Shown here: positions 6,938-12,961 of the stretch, piece by piece
How the letters are laid out: every line of letters begins with the position of its first letter
Numbering within the stretch: the stretch's first letter is position 1
Source: Gammaproteobacteria bacterium
Lineage (GTDB): Bacteria > Pseudomonadota > Gammaproteobacteria > Pseudomonadales > Azotimanducaceae
Assembly: GCA_026706425.1 (NCBI GenBank)
Contig: JAPOYW010000018.1
Location: forward strand, 1-12,961
Direction: 5' to 3'
DNA: 12,961 bases
Made by a program: the position numbers and the translations under genes
Notes under the pieces: model-generated
The model's database searches: none
What the model was told of the DNA's origin: nothing
The model's input: the letters and a program-made list of their open reading frames with translations, nothing else

Positions 6938-6980
6938 ACAACGCCGCCAGACCGCTCGAACGCGCCCGCAAGGGCGCGCC

Positions 6981-7535
6981 CTCGCCGACTGGCCCCAGCC
7001 CCTACGCGATCTGGTCGAGCCGAACGCCGGCGGATGTCGCGCGGGTGGCCGAGGCGCTCCGGGATTGGCTTTCGCCGCAGCAATCGGGCCTCGGCCGCGC
7101 CTTCGTGGCGTGGATGCGGCAGTTGGTGGCCCGGAACCCCGGAGGGGCCGGGCCGGAACTCGGCGAGACCTTGGAGGAAGCGACGATGACGTTGGTCGAA
7201 CGGATTGCGCAGTGGCCCGAACAGTGGCGCCTAGAAGGCGTGGCAGAAGGGCGCCGGGAGGCGTGGCGGGACAGCGCGCCTTGCTGCGCCGCGTCGCCGC
7301 GACGCGATTCGGAGAAGCGGTCGGCGAACGCGTCGAAACGCTGCTCGGCGACACCGAAGATTGGGAGAGATTGTCGGCGACCGCGGAACGAATCACTACC
7401 GCCAAGAGCGAGGCAGAAATCATCGAGAGCGTCTCCGAGGTCGTTCGTTTGTCCGACCAACCGGACTCTGCCGTCCATACCGTTGGAACACGAATGGCGC
7501 GGGACCCCGGCATTTGGGCATCCGGAGCAAAGTAA
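6981..7535 (+). pseudogene. Frameshifted remnant of an Rpn-type (PD-(D/E)XK nuclease/transposase-family) gene
   Basis: Pieces of one protein are spread over two frames. The first frame reads SRTPADVARVAEALRDWLSP, GLGRAFVAWMRQLVARNPGG, then LEEATMTLVERIAQWPEQWR and LEGVAEGRRE. A shift of one base near 7260 continues it in another frame as GQRALLRRVAATRFGEAVGE, RVETLLGDTEDWERLSATAE and RITTAKSEAEIIESV. That order (linker with a WxxQWxxEG..EGRxEG segment, then a helical tail with RRFG/RFGEA and a 'W..R...A.S..EI' end) is how I recall the C-terminal part of Rpn/DUF4351-type proteins. A further break near 7010 is likely, since ADWPQPLRDLV upstream is in the second frame. The N-terminal nuclease domain and a start are absent, so this is a decayed fragment rather than a gene. 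A sequencing error could explain one shift but not the missing nuclease domain. Confidence 0.6.
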
Positions 7536-7577
7536 TGGGGAGGGTTATCCGCTCATCCGCAATGGGCGGACTCGTTT

Positions 7578-9665
7578 CTAGGGATCGACGACCGCACCTG
7601 CCAGCAGGTTCAGGAACAACCCCACGTCGGTGACGATGCCGGTGGACTCGACGCTGCCCCGGTCGGCGAGCTTGGTGGCCACGGCCGGGTTGATGTCCAC
7701 GCACACCATGCGCACGCCGGCCGGCGTCATGTTGCCTGTGCCGATGGCGTGGAGCATGGTTGACAGCATCAGGATCAGGTCCGCGCCTTCGATCAGCCGG
7801 GCGTACGCGGCCTGGGCTTCGAGCAGGTCCATCATCGTGTCCGGCAGCGGGCCGTCGTCGCGGATCGAACCCGCCAACGCGTAGGGAACCCCGGCCTTCA
7901 CGCACTCGTACATCACGCCGCCGGTCACAGCGCCCGCCTCGACCGCCGCCTCGATGGACCCGGCTGCGCGGATGCGGTTGATCGCGGTGAGGTGGTGCCG
8001 ATGGCCGCCCTGGACGCCTAGGCCCCGATTGAGATCGACGCCGAGCGACGTGCCGTAGAAGTTCGTCTCGATGTCGTGAACGGCCAGCGCGTTGCCTGCG
8101 AGCAACGCCTGCACGTAGCCGTCCCGGATCAACGCCCCGAGGTGCCGGCCGCCGCCCGTGTGGATCACGACGGGACCGGCAACCACCACGATCCGCCCTT
8201 CCCGGGCCCGGATGCGGCGCATCTCCAGCGCCAGTTCCTCGATCTGGCCCTCGACCCGGCGTTCGGTCGTCACTTCGGAGGACATGAAGGCGAACTCGCG
8301 CTCCGCATGGCGCGGGTCCGGAATCCGCACCCGCACCCCCGCCTCGCCGCAGACGACCTTGTCGCCCGTGCGTAGGTCGCGCATCAACGTGCATCGGGCG
8401 GTCGGCGGCTCGGCGCTGTCATCGACCACGATGGCGGCATCCATGCGTTGCTGATCTACGGGAACCCAGCTTCCGTCGACGCGGATCTCGGTCGGATAGA
8501 TCGTCGAACAGCAGAAATCGTCCGGCGCGACGCCGTCCTGGTCCACCGCGACCAGGGTGGCCGGGTCTGCGGCTTCGACCATGCGTGCACCGTATTGATC
8601 AAGTCGTTCGATGGTGTCGTCCAAGCGCTCCTGGTTCGGCGCACTCACCACGAAACGCACCAGGCTCGTCTGATCGCTACGCTCGCCTGCCCGAAACCGC
8701 TCCAACCGAAAGCCGCTGCCGGACCGATTGACGGTGTCAAAGGCGTGGTTCATGACGCCCTCGTCGAGGAGGTGACCTTCGAGTTCCACCAATCGCGACC
8801 GGATCGGCGACTCCACAGGCGCCCGCTGGCGGAAGTCGTCGGGCAGATCCTGGTCGAGGACCAGCGTCAGGCACTTCGCCGCTCCCCCCGCCTTGATGAA
8901 TTCCGTCAGCGGGGTCGTGGTCACGTCATAGCCCCACGCGTCGAGTGCCTGGCGGAGTGCGCCGGTGGCATGGCTGGTGATCAAGGTGTTGCCGAGTCGA
9001 ACCGCGTTGCAGGCGAATCCGAAGGCATCCTCGTCGCCGACCTCGATGCGTCGATCCGGGGACACGAGGGATTCGATCCGTTGTCTTGACGGCTCGTCGA
9101 ACGCCGGCGGGTAGTAGATCACGCGCCCGTCCGGCAACGGCACGAAGCAGGTGTCGAGGTGATAGAAGCGCTGGTCGACGAGCCGCAGCGACACCACCTC
9201 GACGTGCAGTTGCTCGGCGAGCATCCGATGGGCTTCGAGGCTCGTGCGTACCCCGTAGCCGGCCCACAACACCGGCGCGGAATTGCCCTTCGCGGGCCAC
9301 CACAGCGCATCGCCTTCCCCTTCGAAGGCCAGTGCATCGTCCGCCTCGGCAGTATCGAACCCGGCGGCCTCGGCCCAGGCGCGGTACAGGCCGGACTCGG
9401 GTTCCCGCTGGGCGACGCTGAAGGTCGACGGCACGAAGGTCTCGTCCAGGACGAAGCCGCCATTGGCGGCGAAGCACATGTCGGGAAGGCCCGCTTGGGG
9501 CTCGGCGCCGTAAACCTCGGCATGGTCTTCGAGGATCGAGACCAGCGCATCCCATTGCCGCATGGCGGTCGCCTGCGACGCCTCGCCCACGTTGCCGGCC
9601 ATCCAGGGATTGATGACGTACTCGATCCCGTAATGGGTGGGCGGGCAGACCAGCAGTCGTGTCAT
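7578..9665 (-). CDS. agrE: Bifunctional arginine dihydrolase / ornithine cyclodeaminase (AgrE/ArgZ type)
   Basis: The 695 residues match the ~700-residue cyanobacterial ArgZ/AgrE proteins. Residues 1-280 are a guanidine-group-modifying (amidinotransferase-fold) domain: EYVINPWMAGN (15-25), MCFAANGG (63-70), YHLDTCFVPLP (His169) and AGGAAKCLTL, with Cys265 as predicted nucleophile. It should convert arginine to ornithine, CO2 and two ammonia. The middle and C-terminal part is the LOR/SDH-type (TIGR00300-like) module: EGHLLDEGVMNHAFD, then RIVVVAGPVVIHTGGGRHLG, GYVQALLAGNALAVHDIE and an NAD-binding-like AIGTGNMTPAGVRMVCVDIN (640-659), predicted to turn ornithine into proline and ammonia. GGAGGT lies 9 nt before the ATG. 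Function is inferred from family motifs; the second activity is less certain than the first. The gene stands alone on its strand, with no arginine genes beside it. Confidence 0.88.
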   Translation of the reverse strand: MTRLLVCPPTHYGIEYVINPWMAGNVGEASQATAMRQWDALVSILEDHAEVYGAEPQAGLPDMCFAANGGFVLDETFVPSTFSVAQREPESGLYRAWAEAAGFDTAEADDALAFEGEGDALWWPAKGNSAPVLWAGYGVRTSLEAHRMLAEQLHVEVVSLRLVDQRFYHLDTCFVPLPDGRVIYYPPAFDEPSRQRIESLVSPDRRIEVGDEDAFGFACNAVRLGNTLITSHATGALRQALDAWGYDVTTTPLTEFIKAGGAAKCLTLVLDQDLPDDFRQRAPVESPIRSRLVELEGHLLDEGVMNHAFDTVNRSGSGFRLERFRAGERSDQTSLVRFVVSAPNQERLDDTIERLDQYGARMVEAADPATLVAVDQDGVAPDDFCCSTIYPTEIRVDGSWVPVDQQRMDAAIVVDDSAEPPTARCTLMRDLRTGDKVVCGEAGVRVRIPDPRHAEREFAFMSSEVTTERRVEGQIEELALEMRRIRAREGRIVVVAGPVVIHTGGGRHLGALIRDGYVQALLAGNALAVHDIETNFYGTSLGVDLNRGLGVQGGHRHHLTAINRIRAAGSIEAAVEAGAVTGGVMYECVKAGVPYALAGSIRDDGPLPDTMMDLLEAQAAYARLIEGADLILMLSTMLHAIGTGNMTPAGVRMVCVDINPAVATKLADRGSVESTGIVTDVGLFLNLLAGAVVDP

Positions 9666-9742
9666 GGGTGCGGTACCTCCGTAACTTCGTCGACCGGATG
9701 GCCGTGGGCGAGCTCAGAATCTTGGAGCGGGACGGCGCGCGG

Positions 9743-9748
9743 ATTGTT
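9743..9748 (-). promoter_or_regulatory. Possible -10 element of the arginine dihydrolase gene
   Basis: On the minus strand AACAAT is followed directly by CCGCGCG. The same TCCGCGC follower comes after the putative -10 of the crotonase gene (TAAACT at 12138). No good -35 is present, and the site is 78 bp before the ATG. The rest of the 245-bp divergent gap (9666-9910) holds no credible gene. Confidence 0.2.
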
Positions 9749-9838
9749 CCGCCCTTTGGGGACGAAAGAAAGAGAAATCGCTTACGTCGGGGAGGGTCGA
9801 TGTCGCACGCTCTTTCCGACCCGTCGGTGTTACGATTC

Positions 9839-9894
9839 GGTTCCACAGAGTACGTGGAACCCATATGCCGGGGTGAGTTCCACGCCGTGTGGAC
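9839..9894. promoter_or_regulatory. Tandem inverted repeats of GTTCCAC half-sites upstream of the coiled-coil/protease unit
   Basis: GGTTCCAC (9839-9846) and GTGGAACC (9854-9861) form a perfect 8-bp dyad with a 7-nt centre. A second dyad follows: GTTCCAC (9877-9883) and the imperfect GTGGAC (9889-9894). The second ends just before the AAGGAG SD (9896-9901) of the next gene. Two spaced dyads with the same half-site suggest cooperative binding of a dimeric regulator, or RNA stems that could mask the SD. Confidence 0.45.
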
Positions 9895-9910
9895 CAAGGA
9901 GTGAAACACG

Positions 9911-10126
9911 ATGAGCGCTGAACTGATTGCCGTCCTCGCTGTCGGCGTTGCACTTGCGGGGCTGATGCTGACCGGGTTGCGCGCCGTTCGCGTCGAAATG
10001 CATGACATCCGTGTCGAGATGCACGATGTGCGCAGCGACGTAGCGGACCTTCGTGAGCGGATGGCCCGGCTGGAAGGCCTGTTCGAAGGTTTCACGGGTC
10101 GTGCCCGAACCGAGCCAGCCGCTTAG
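9911..10126 (+). CDS. Small single-helix membrane protein with heptad coiled coil
   Basis: The 71-residue protein has one hydrophobic helix (about residues 4-22, ELIAVLAVGVALAGLMLTGL) and then a run of near-perfect heptads: RVEMHDI, RVEMHDV, RSDVADL, RERMARL, EGLFEGF. Each starts with a charged residue and ends in a hydrophobic one. This predicts a membrane anchor with a cytoplasmic or periplasmic oligomerising stalk. The SD AAGGAG lies 9 nt before the ATG. The next gene, an aspartic protease, starts 13 bp after the stop, so the two are probably co-transcribed. The first two heptads are near-duplicates (RVEMHD twice), suggesting internal repeat expansion. I know of no assigned function for this kind of protein. 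Confidence 0.75.
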   Translation: MSAELIAVLAVGVALAGLMLTGLRAVRVEMHDIRVEMHDVRSDVADLRERMARLEGLFEGFTGRARTEPAA

Positions 10127-10139
10127 ACTGGGGAACGTC

Positions 10140-10517
10140 ATGGGCTACGTCGTCACCGAAGTCGAACTCAGCAACCCGCGTGAGCCGAGACGGCAGCCTG
10201 TCGTCGTCAACGCACGGGCAGATACCGGGTCGATGATGCTCTGTGTTCCCGATGACGTCGCACAGCAACTGGGCGTTGAGATCGAGTCCATGCGCAACGT
10301 CGAGGTCGCGGACGGCGCCCGAGCCTCGGTACCCTACGTCGGCCCGGTGCAAGTTCGGTTCGGGAGCCGGACCTGTTTCGTCGGTGCCTTGGTGATGGGC
10401 AATGAGGTGCTCCTAGGAGCGGTGCCCATGGAGGACATGGACCTGGTGGTCAACCCCAAGCTCGGTACGGTAACGGTGAATCCCGCGAGCCCCGACACGC
10501 CCCTCTATCGAGCGTAG
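10140..10517 (+). CDS. Clan AA (retropepsin-like) single-domain aspartic protease
   Basis: The start at 10140, with GGGGA just upstream, gives 125 residues, the usual size of bacterial single-domain retropepsin-like proteins. The active-site motif is ARADTGSMMLCVP (Asp28-Thr29-Gly30), followed by VAQQLGV, and the second hydrophobic-Gly element is VLLGAVPMEDMDLVVNP, typical of the family. With one DTG per chain it must dimerise to form a catalytic site, as retropepsin does. There is no signal peptide or membrane segment, so it is presumably cytoplasmic; the upstream coiled-coil membrane protein is a candidate partner or substrate (inference). An open frame extends back to 10053, but that overlaps the upstream gene and has no SD. 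It is convergent with the BCCT gene, 59 bp away, and no clear terminator lies between. Confidence 0.85.
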   Translation: MGYVVTEVELSNPREPRRQPVVVNARADTGSMMLCVPDDVAQQLGVEIESMRNVEVADGARASVPYVGPVQVRFGSRTCFVGALVMGNEVLLGAVPMEDMDLVVNPKLGTVTVNPASPDTPLYRA

Positions 10518-10576
10518 CGGCGACCCTAGACTGCCCGTGGGGCGCGCGGTCGATCGGTCTGACGGCGTTGGGGCGC

Positions 10577-12070
10577 TCACTCCCGCAACGTCCGAAATAA
10601 CGACACGATCATCGCCACCCCGATCACAAGGAGCGGCAGCGACACCACGAGCACCGACGACTTGATCGCCTCCAGCCCGCCCAGGAACATCAGCGCAAGC
10701 GGCAGCACCGCCAGCGCGAATGCCCAGAACACGCGATGCCAACGCGCGGGATTCTGCCCGGCCTGCAACTGCCGCGTCGCCGAGGCGGAGATCGCGTAGG
10801 ACGCCGAGTCGTAGGTCGTCGTCACGAAAATGAACGACACTAGGATGAAGGCGATGAGCGGCAGCGGCTGCCAGGGGATCGCGGCCATGACGCTGGCGAT
10901 CGCCTGCTCCGCCTCGCCGGCGGCAACGAGTTCCCGCGCCGGCACGAGGCCCTCCAGGTCCATCCACATGGCCGTATTGCCTATCGTGATGTAGAACAGC
11001 GCGCACCCCAGCGTGCCGAAGCCCACCATTCCGAGGATCAGCTCCCTCAAGGTCCGCCCGCGGGAGATCCGGGTCACGAAAATCCCCATGTACGGCCCGT
11101 ACGCGAGCCACCAGGCCCAATAGAAAATGCTCCAGTCCTCGACGAAGTTCGTCTGGAGCACCGGATCGGTCCAGGTGTTGAGCCGGATGAAGTCCTGGAA
11201 CATCAGACCCAAGCTGTTGGTGCCGTGCTTCAACGCAAAGAGCGTGGGTCCCGTGAACAGCACGAAGAGCGCGAACACGCCCGCCACGGACATGTTGATG
11301 TCGCTCAGCACCTTGATGCCCTTGGTGAGGCCGCGGAATACGCTGTAGGCGAAGAGCGCGACCGCCGCCAGCACGACGGCGTACTCCAGCAAGGCCGTCT
11401 GCTCGATGCCGAATAGTTTCGCGACGCAGGCAGCCAGCATCGGCGTCGCCAGTCCAAGCGATGTCCCCGTGCCGCCGACCAAGGCGATGATGAAGATGAA
11501 ATCGACGACCCGGCCCAGCGGGCGGTTGGCGATGTCGTCGCCGAACAGGCCCGTGAGCGCCGTGGAGAGTCGGAGATAGGGGATCTTGCGCTGGTAGTAC
11601 GGGTAGGCGATCGCCACGGTCGGCAGGCAGTACAGGCACCAGGCCGACAGCCCCCAGTGGAAGATGCCGTAGGTGGCGGCCCACTCCTCGGCTTCCGGCG
11701 AGCCGGGCTCGGCGCCGAACGGCGGCTGATCGAGATAGTACGCCCACTCGATGGTCGCCCAGTACATGATGCCGGCACCGATGCCCGCGCAGAAAAGCAT
11801 CGAGATCCAGGACAGATCGGAGAACTCCTTCGCCGCCTCGTCCCCCCCAAGACGACGACTGCCGGTCTTGCGCAGCGCGACCACGGCCAGCACAACCGTC
11901 GAGACGACCACCATCCACTGGTAGACCAGGCCCATGTCGCCGGCGATCCACTTGTACATGGCCCCGACGACCTCGGAGGATCGTTCGGGGGCGAGCGCCA
12001 TCGGAATGCAGACGGCGACGATCAGTCCGGCGCTGGCCGTGAACAGCACCCAGTCGACCCGCGGCTTCAT
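10577..12070 (-). CDS. BCCT-family (betaine/carnitine/choline) transporter
   Basis: The 497 residues carry about 12 hydrophobic segments and the BCCT signature DWSIFYWAWW (312-321) followed by ISRGRTLREL. GTGTSLGLATP (201-211) is also typical, as is Trp104/Trp109 in TM3 (IMYWATIEWAYY). The protein lacks the long N- and C-terminal tails that sense osmotic stress in BetP. TM3 has a Gly-rich CAGIGAGIM (94-102) like the BetP sodium-site segment. At the position of CaiT Arg262, which replaces a sodium site there, this protein has Asn259 (SDIN). Both suggest a sodium-coupled transporter, while FYWAWW..Y and IEWAYY...PPFG look CaiT-like. Substrate is therefore open: betaine, carnitine or another quaternary amine or zwitterion. 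The start at 12070 is the first Met of the family N-terminus; its SD is weak. It is divergent from the crotonase gene. Confidence 0.92.
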   Translation of the reverse strand: MKPRVDWVLFTASAGLIVAVCIPMALAPERSSEVVGAMYKWIAGDMGLVYQWMVVVSTVVLAVVALRKTGSRRLGGDEAAKEFSDLSWISMLFCAGIGAGIMYWATIEWAYYLDQPPFGAEPGSPEAEEWAATYGIFHWGLSAWCLYCLPTVAIAYPYYQRKIPYLRLSTALTGLFGDDIANRPLGRVVDFIFIIALVGGTGTSLGLATPMLAACVAKLFGIEQTALLEYAVVLAAVALFAYSVFRGLTKGIKVLSDINMSVAGVFALFVLFTGPTLFALKHGTNSLGLMFQDFIRLNTWTDPVLQTNFVEDWSIFYWAWWLAYGPYMGIFVTRISRGRTLRELILGMVGFGTLGCALFYITIGNTAMWMDLEGLVPARELVAAGEAEQAIASVMAAIPWQPLPLIAFILVSFIFVTTTYDSASYAISASATRQLQAGQNPARWHRVFWAFALAVLPLALMFLGGLEAIKSSVLVVSLPLLVIGVAMIVSLFRTLRE

Positions 12071-12137
12071 ACGCCCACCCGTTCCCCCTGCGGTGTCGCC
12101 ATGTTAACGCGCTGGGCGGTCCCGGCGACCCGCGTTG

Positions 12138-12143
12138 TAAACT
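12138..12143 (+). promoter_or_regulatory. Possible -10 element of the crotonase gene
   Basis: TAAACT preceded by TTG and followed by CCGCGC lies 23 bp before the start codon, in the 95-bp divergent gap. No -35 is evident. The short leader then carries the SD GGGAGG at 5 nt spacing. Support is weak and positional. Confidence 0.25.
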
Positions 12144-12165
12144 CCGCGCTTTCCGGGAGGCGACG

Positions 12166-12855
12166 ATGTCCGAATTCACGACCTACGAACTCATCGATCA
12201 CGTCGCGGTGATCGTCATGAACGACGGCAAGGCCAACGCCTTCGGCCCGAACATGATCGCCGCGGTGAACGAGCAACTCGACCGTGCCGAGGCCGAAGCG
12301 AAAGCGGCCGTGCTGGCCGGCCGCCCGGGCCTTTTCTCCGGCGGTTTCGACCTCCGGGTCATTCGCGGCGACGACCCGAAAGCCACGCGTGAGATGACCC
12401 TCGGCGGTGCTCAACTGATGATGCGCCTCTACGGCCATCCGCAACCGCTCGTGATCGCCGCCACCGGACATGCCGTCGCCTTAGGTGCGTTCTGCCTGCT
12501 GACGGGGGACTACCGGCTCGGCACCGACGGCGATTTCCGCATTCAACTGAACGAGACCGCCATCGGCATGAACCTGCCGCCATTCGGACTGATGCTCGCC
12601 AAGGAACGGCTCTCCAAGCGTTATCTCAGCCGCGCGACGATCGCGGCGACGATGTTCTCGCCAGCGGAAGCCACGGACGCGGGATTCCTGGACGAAGTGG
12701 TTTCCGCCGACGAGATCCTGGAAACCGCCCAGAAACGAGCCCGCGCAATGGTGGAACTTGACGGCGCCGCCTACGCGGCCGTGAAACAGTCGTTGAGAGG
12801 CCCGTCCATTTCAGAGGTACTCGAAGGACTCGATGCGGGTCTCAGGACCGCCTGA
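12166..12855 (+). CDS. Crotonase-superfamily protein (enoyl-CoA hydratase/isomerase-like)
   Basis: The 229-residue protein begins with the family strand-turn HVAVIVMNDGKANAFG. The two oxyanion-hole loops are RPGLFSGGFDL (53-63) and GHAVALGAF (101-109). Aligning GDYRLGTDGDFRIQLNE with CDIIYAGEKAQFGQPE of mitochondrial enoyl-CoA hydratase puts Glu130 at catalytic Glu164 and Phe109 at Glu144. A hydratase needs both acids; keeping only the Glu164 equivalent is the pattern of delta3,delta2-enoyl-CoA isomerases. The substrate should be a CoA thioester, unidentified. It is shorter than hydratases (~260), as usual for this subgroup. SD GGGAGG lies 5 nt before the ATG. Its divergent partner is a BCCT transporter; a joint role in carnitine-type catabolism is possible but not shown. 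Confidence 0.87.
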   Translation: MSEFTTYELIDHVAVIVMNDGKANAFGPNMIAAVNEQLDRAEAEAKAAVLAGRPGLFSGGFDLRVIRGDDPKATREMTLGGAQLMMRLYGHPQPLVIAATGHAVALGAFCLLTGDYRLGTDGDFRIQLNETAIGMNLPPFGLMLAKERLSKRYLSRATIAATMFSPAEATDAGFLDEVVSADEILETAQKRARAMVELDGAAYAAVKQSLRGPSISEVLEGLDAGLRTA

Positions 12856-12961
12856 ACAGCCGCTCCCTGGTGGAAAAGTCTCAGGGTCACTTGGCGGCTA
12901 GCGTCGACAGGGTCATTTTCCGCAGTCGACCATGCGCCTGCGCAGAGTCACGTGGTCGATC
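12856..12961. other. Right flank, no complete gene
   Basis: About 100 bp follow the crotonase stop. Two copies of GTCGAC (12903-12908 and 12925-12930) could pair around a 16-nt loop. On the minus strand a frame open from the window edge ends at TGA 12913-12915 and reads IDHVTLRRRMVDCGK. It could be the last residues of a gene entering from the right, but 15 residues are too few to assign. Confidence 0.25.

Noticed and set aside
6894..7535. 213-codon + open frame taken as an intact gene
   Set aside because: Only its last third resembles the Rpn C-terminal tail; the first part is Arg/Gly-rich noise, while the preceding part of the same protein lies in another frame. It is treated as part of a pseudogene.
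7556..7570. TCCGC-AATGG-GCGGA hairpin after the arginine dihydrolase gene as a terminator
   Set aside because: The stem is only 5 bp and no T-tract follows on the minus strand; too weak to call.
7420..8394. 324-codon minus-strand open frame inside the arginine dihydrolase gene
   Set aside because: Arg/Gly-rich shadow of the C-terminal LOR/SDH-type region in another frame.
9659..9904. 81-codon + strand open frame in the gap upstream of the coiled-coil gene
   Set aside because: It overlaps the start of the arginine dihydrolase gene, has no SD or recognisable feature, and runs through the inverted repeats.
10413..12179. 588-codon minus-strand open frame overlapping the BCCT gene in another frame
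   Set aside because: Arg/Gly/Ala-rich composition without membrane pattern; the overlapping frame encodes a complete BCCT transporter.

Overview
The window reads as a dense piece of a high-GC, Gram-negative-style bacterial chromosome: strong G/C bias at third codon positions, short intergenic gaps, Shine-Dalgarno (SD) sequences before most genes, and exported enzymes with N-terminal signal peptides. The gene set (S46 peptidase, exported TldD-like proteins, BCCT transporter, crotonase, ankyrin protein, fused arginine dihydrolase/ornithine cyclodeaminase) fits a free-living or host-associated, amino-acid-using environmental bacterium. The phylum cannot be fixed from the sequence alone. No rRNA, tRNA, CRISPR array or complete insertion sequence was seen.

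Left part (1-1554): the 3' end of an S46 serine dipeptidyl-peptidase gene (+) is followed at once by a REP-like palindrome. A minus-strand toxin-antitoxin pair comes next (Phd/YefM-like antitoxin, then RelE/ParE-like toxin), with a palindromic operator inside its putative promoter. After that there is about 340 bp holding only an unrecognised coding-like remnant.

Centre-left (1555-5218): a two-gene minus-strand operon encodes two exported TldD/PmbA-superfamily proteins. The first has the full zinc site (HEILGH plus a C-terminal Cys). The second is a paralogue in which every ligand is lost, which mirrors the cytoplasmic TldD/TldE heterodimer. A long bulged hairpin lies in the operon leader. 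A cytoplasmic ankyrin-repeat protein (5219-6871, +) is transcribed divergently and is followed by a double-hairpin REP-like element and by a frameshifted remnant of an Rpn-type PD-(D/E)XK nuclease/transposase-family gene (about 6981-7535).

Centre-right (7578-10517): a 695-residue arginine dihydrolase-ornithine cyclodeaminase fusion (AgrE/ArgZ type, minus strand) predicts arginine breakdown to proline with ammonia release. Divergent from it is a two-gene + strand unit: a tiny one-helix membrane protein with a perfect heptad coiled coil, then a single-domain retropepsin-like aspartic protease. Two inverted repeats built from GTTCCAC half-sites lie upstream of that unit.

Right part (10577-12961): a BCCT-family transporter (minus) is divergent from a crotonase-family protein (+). 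The crotonase keeps only one of the two hydratase glutamates. Together they could take up and process a quaternary-amine or carnitine-like compound, but that pairing is inference. The last ~100 bp show no complete gene.

The most notable item is the exported catalytic/non-catalytic TldD-TldE-like pair. The coiled-coil/aspartic-protease module and the arginine-to-proline fusion enzyme come next.
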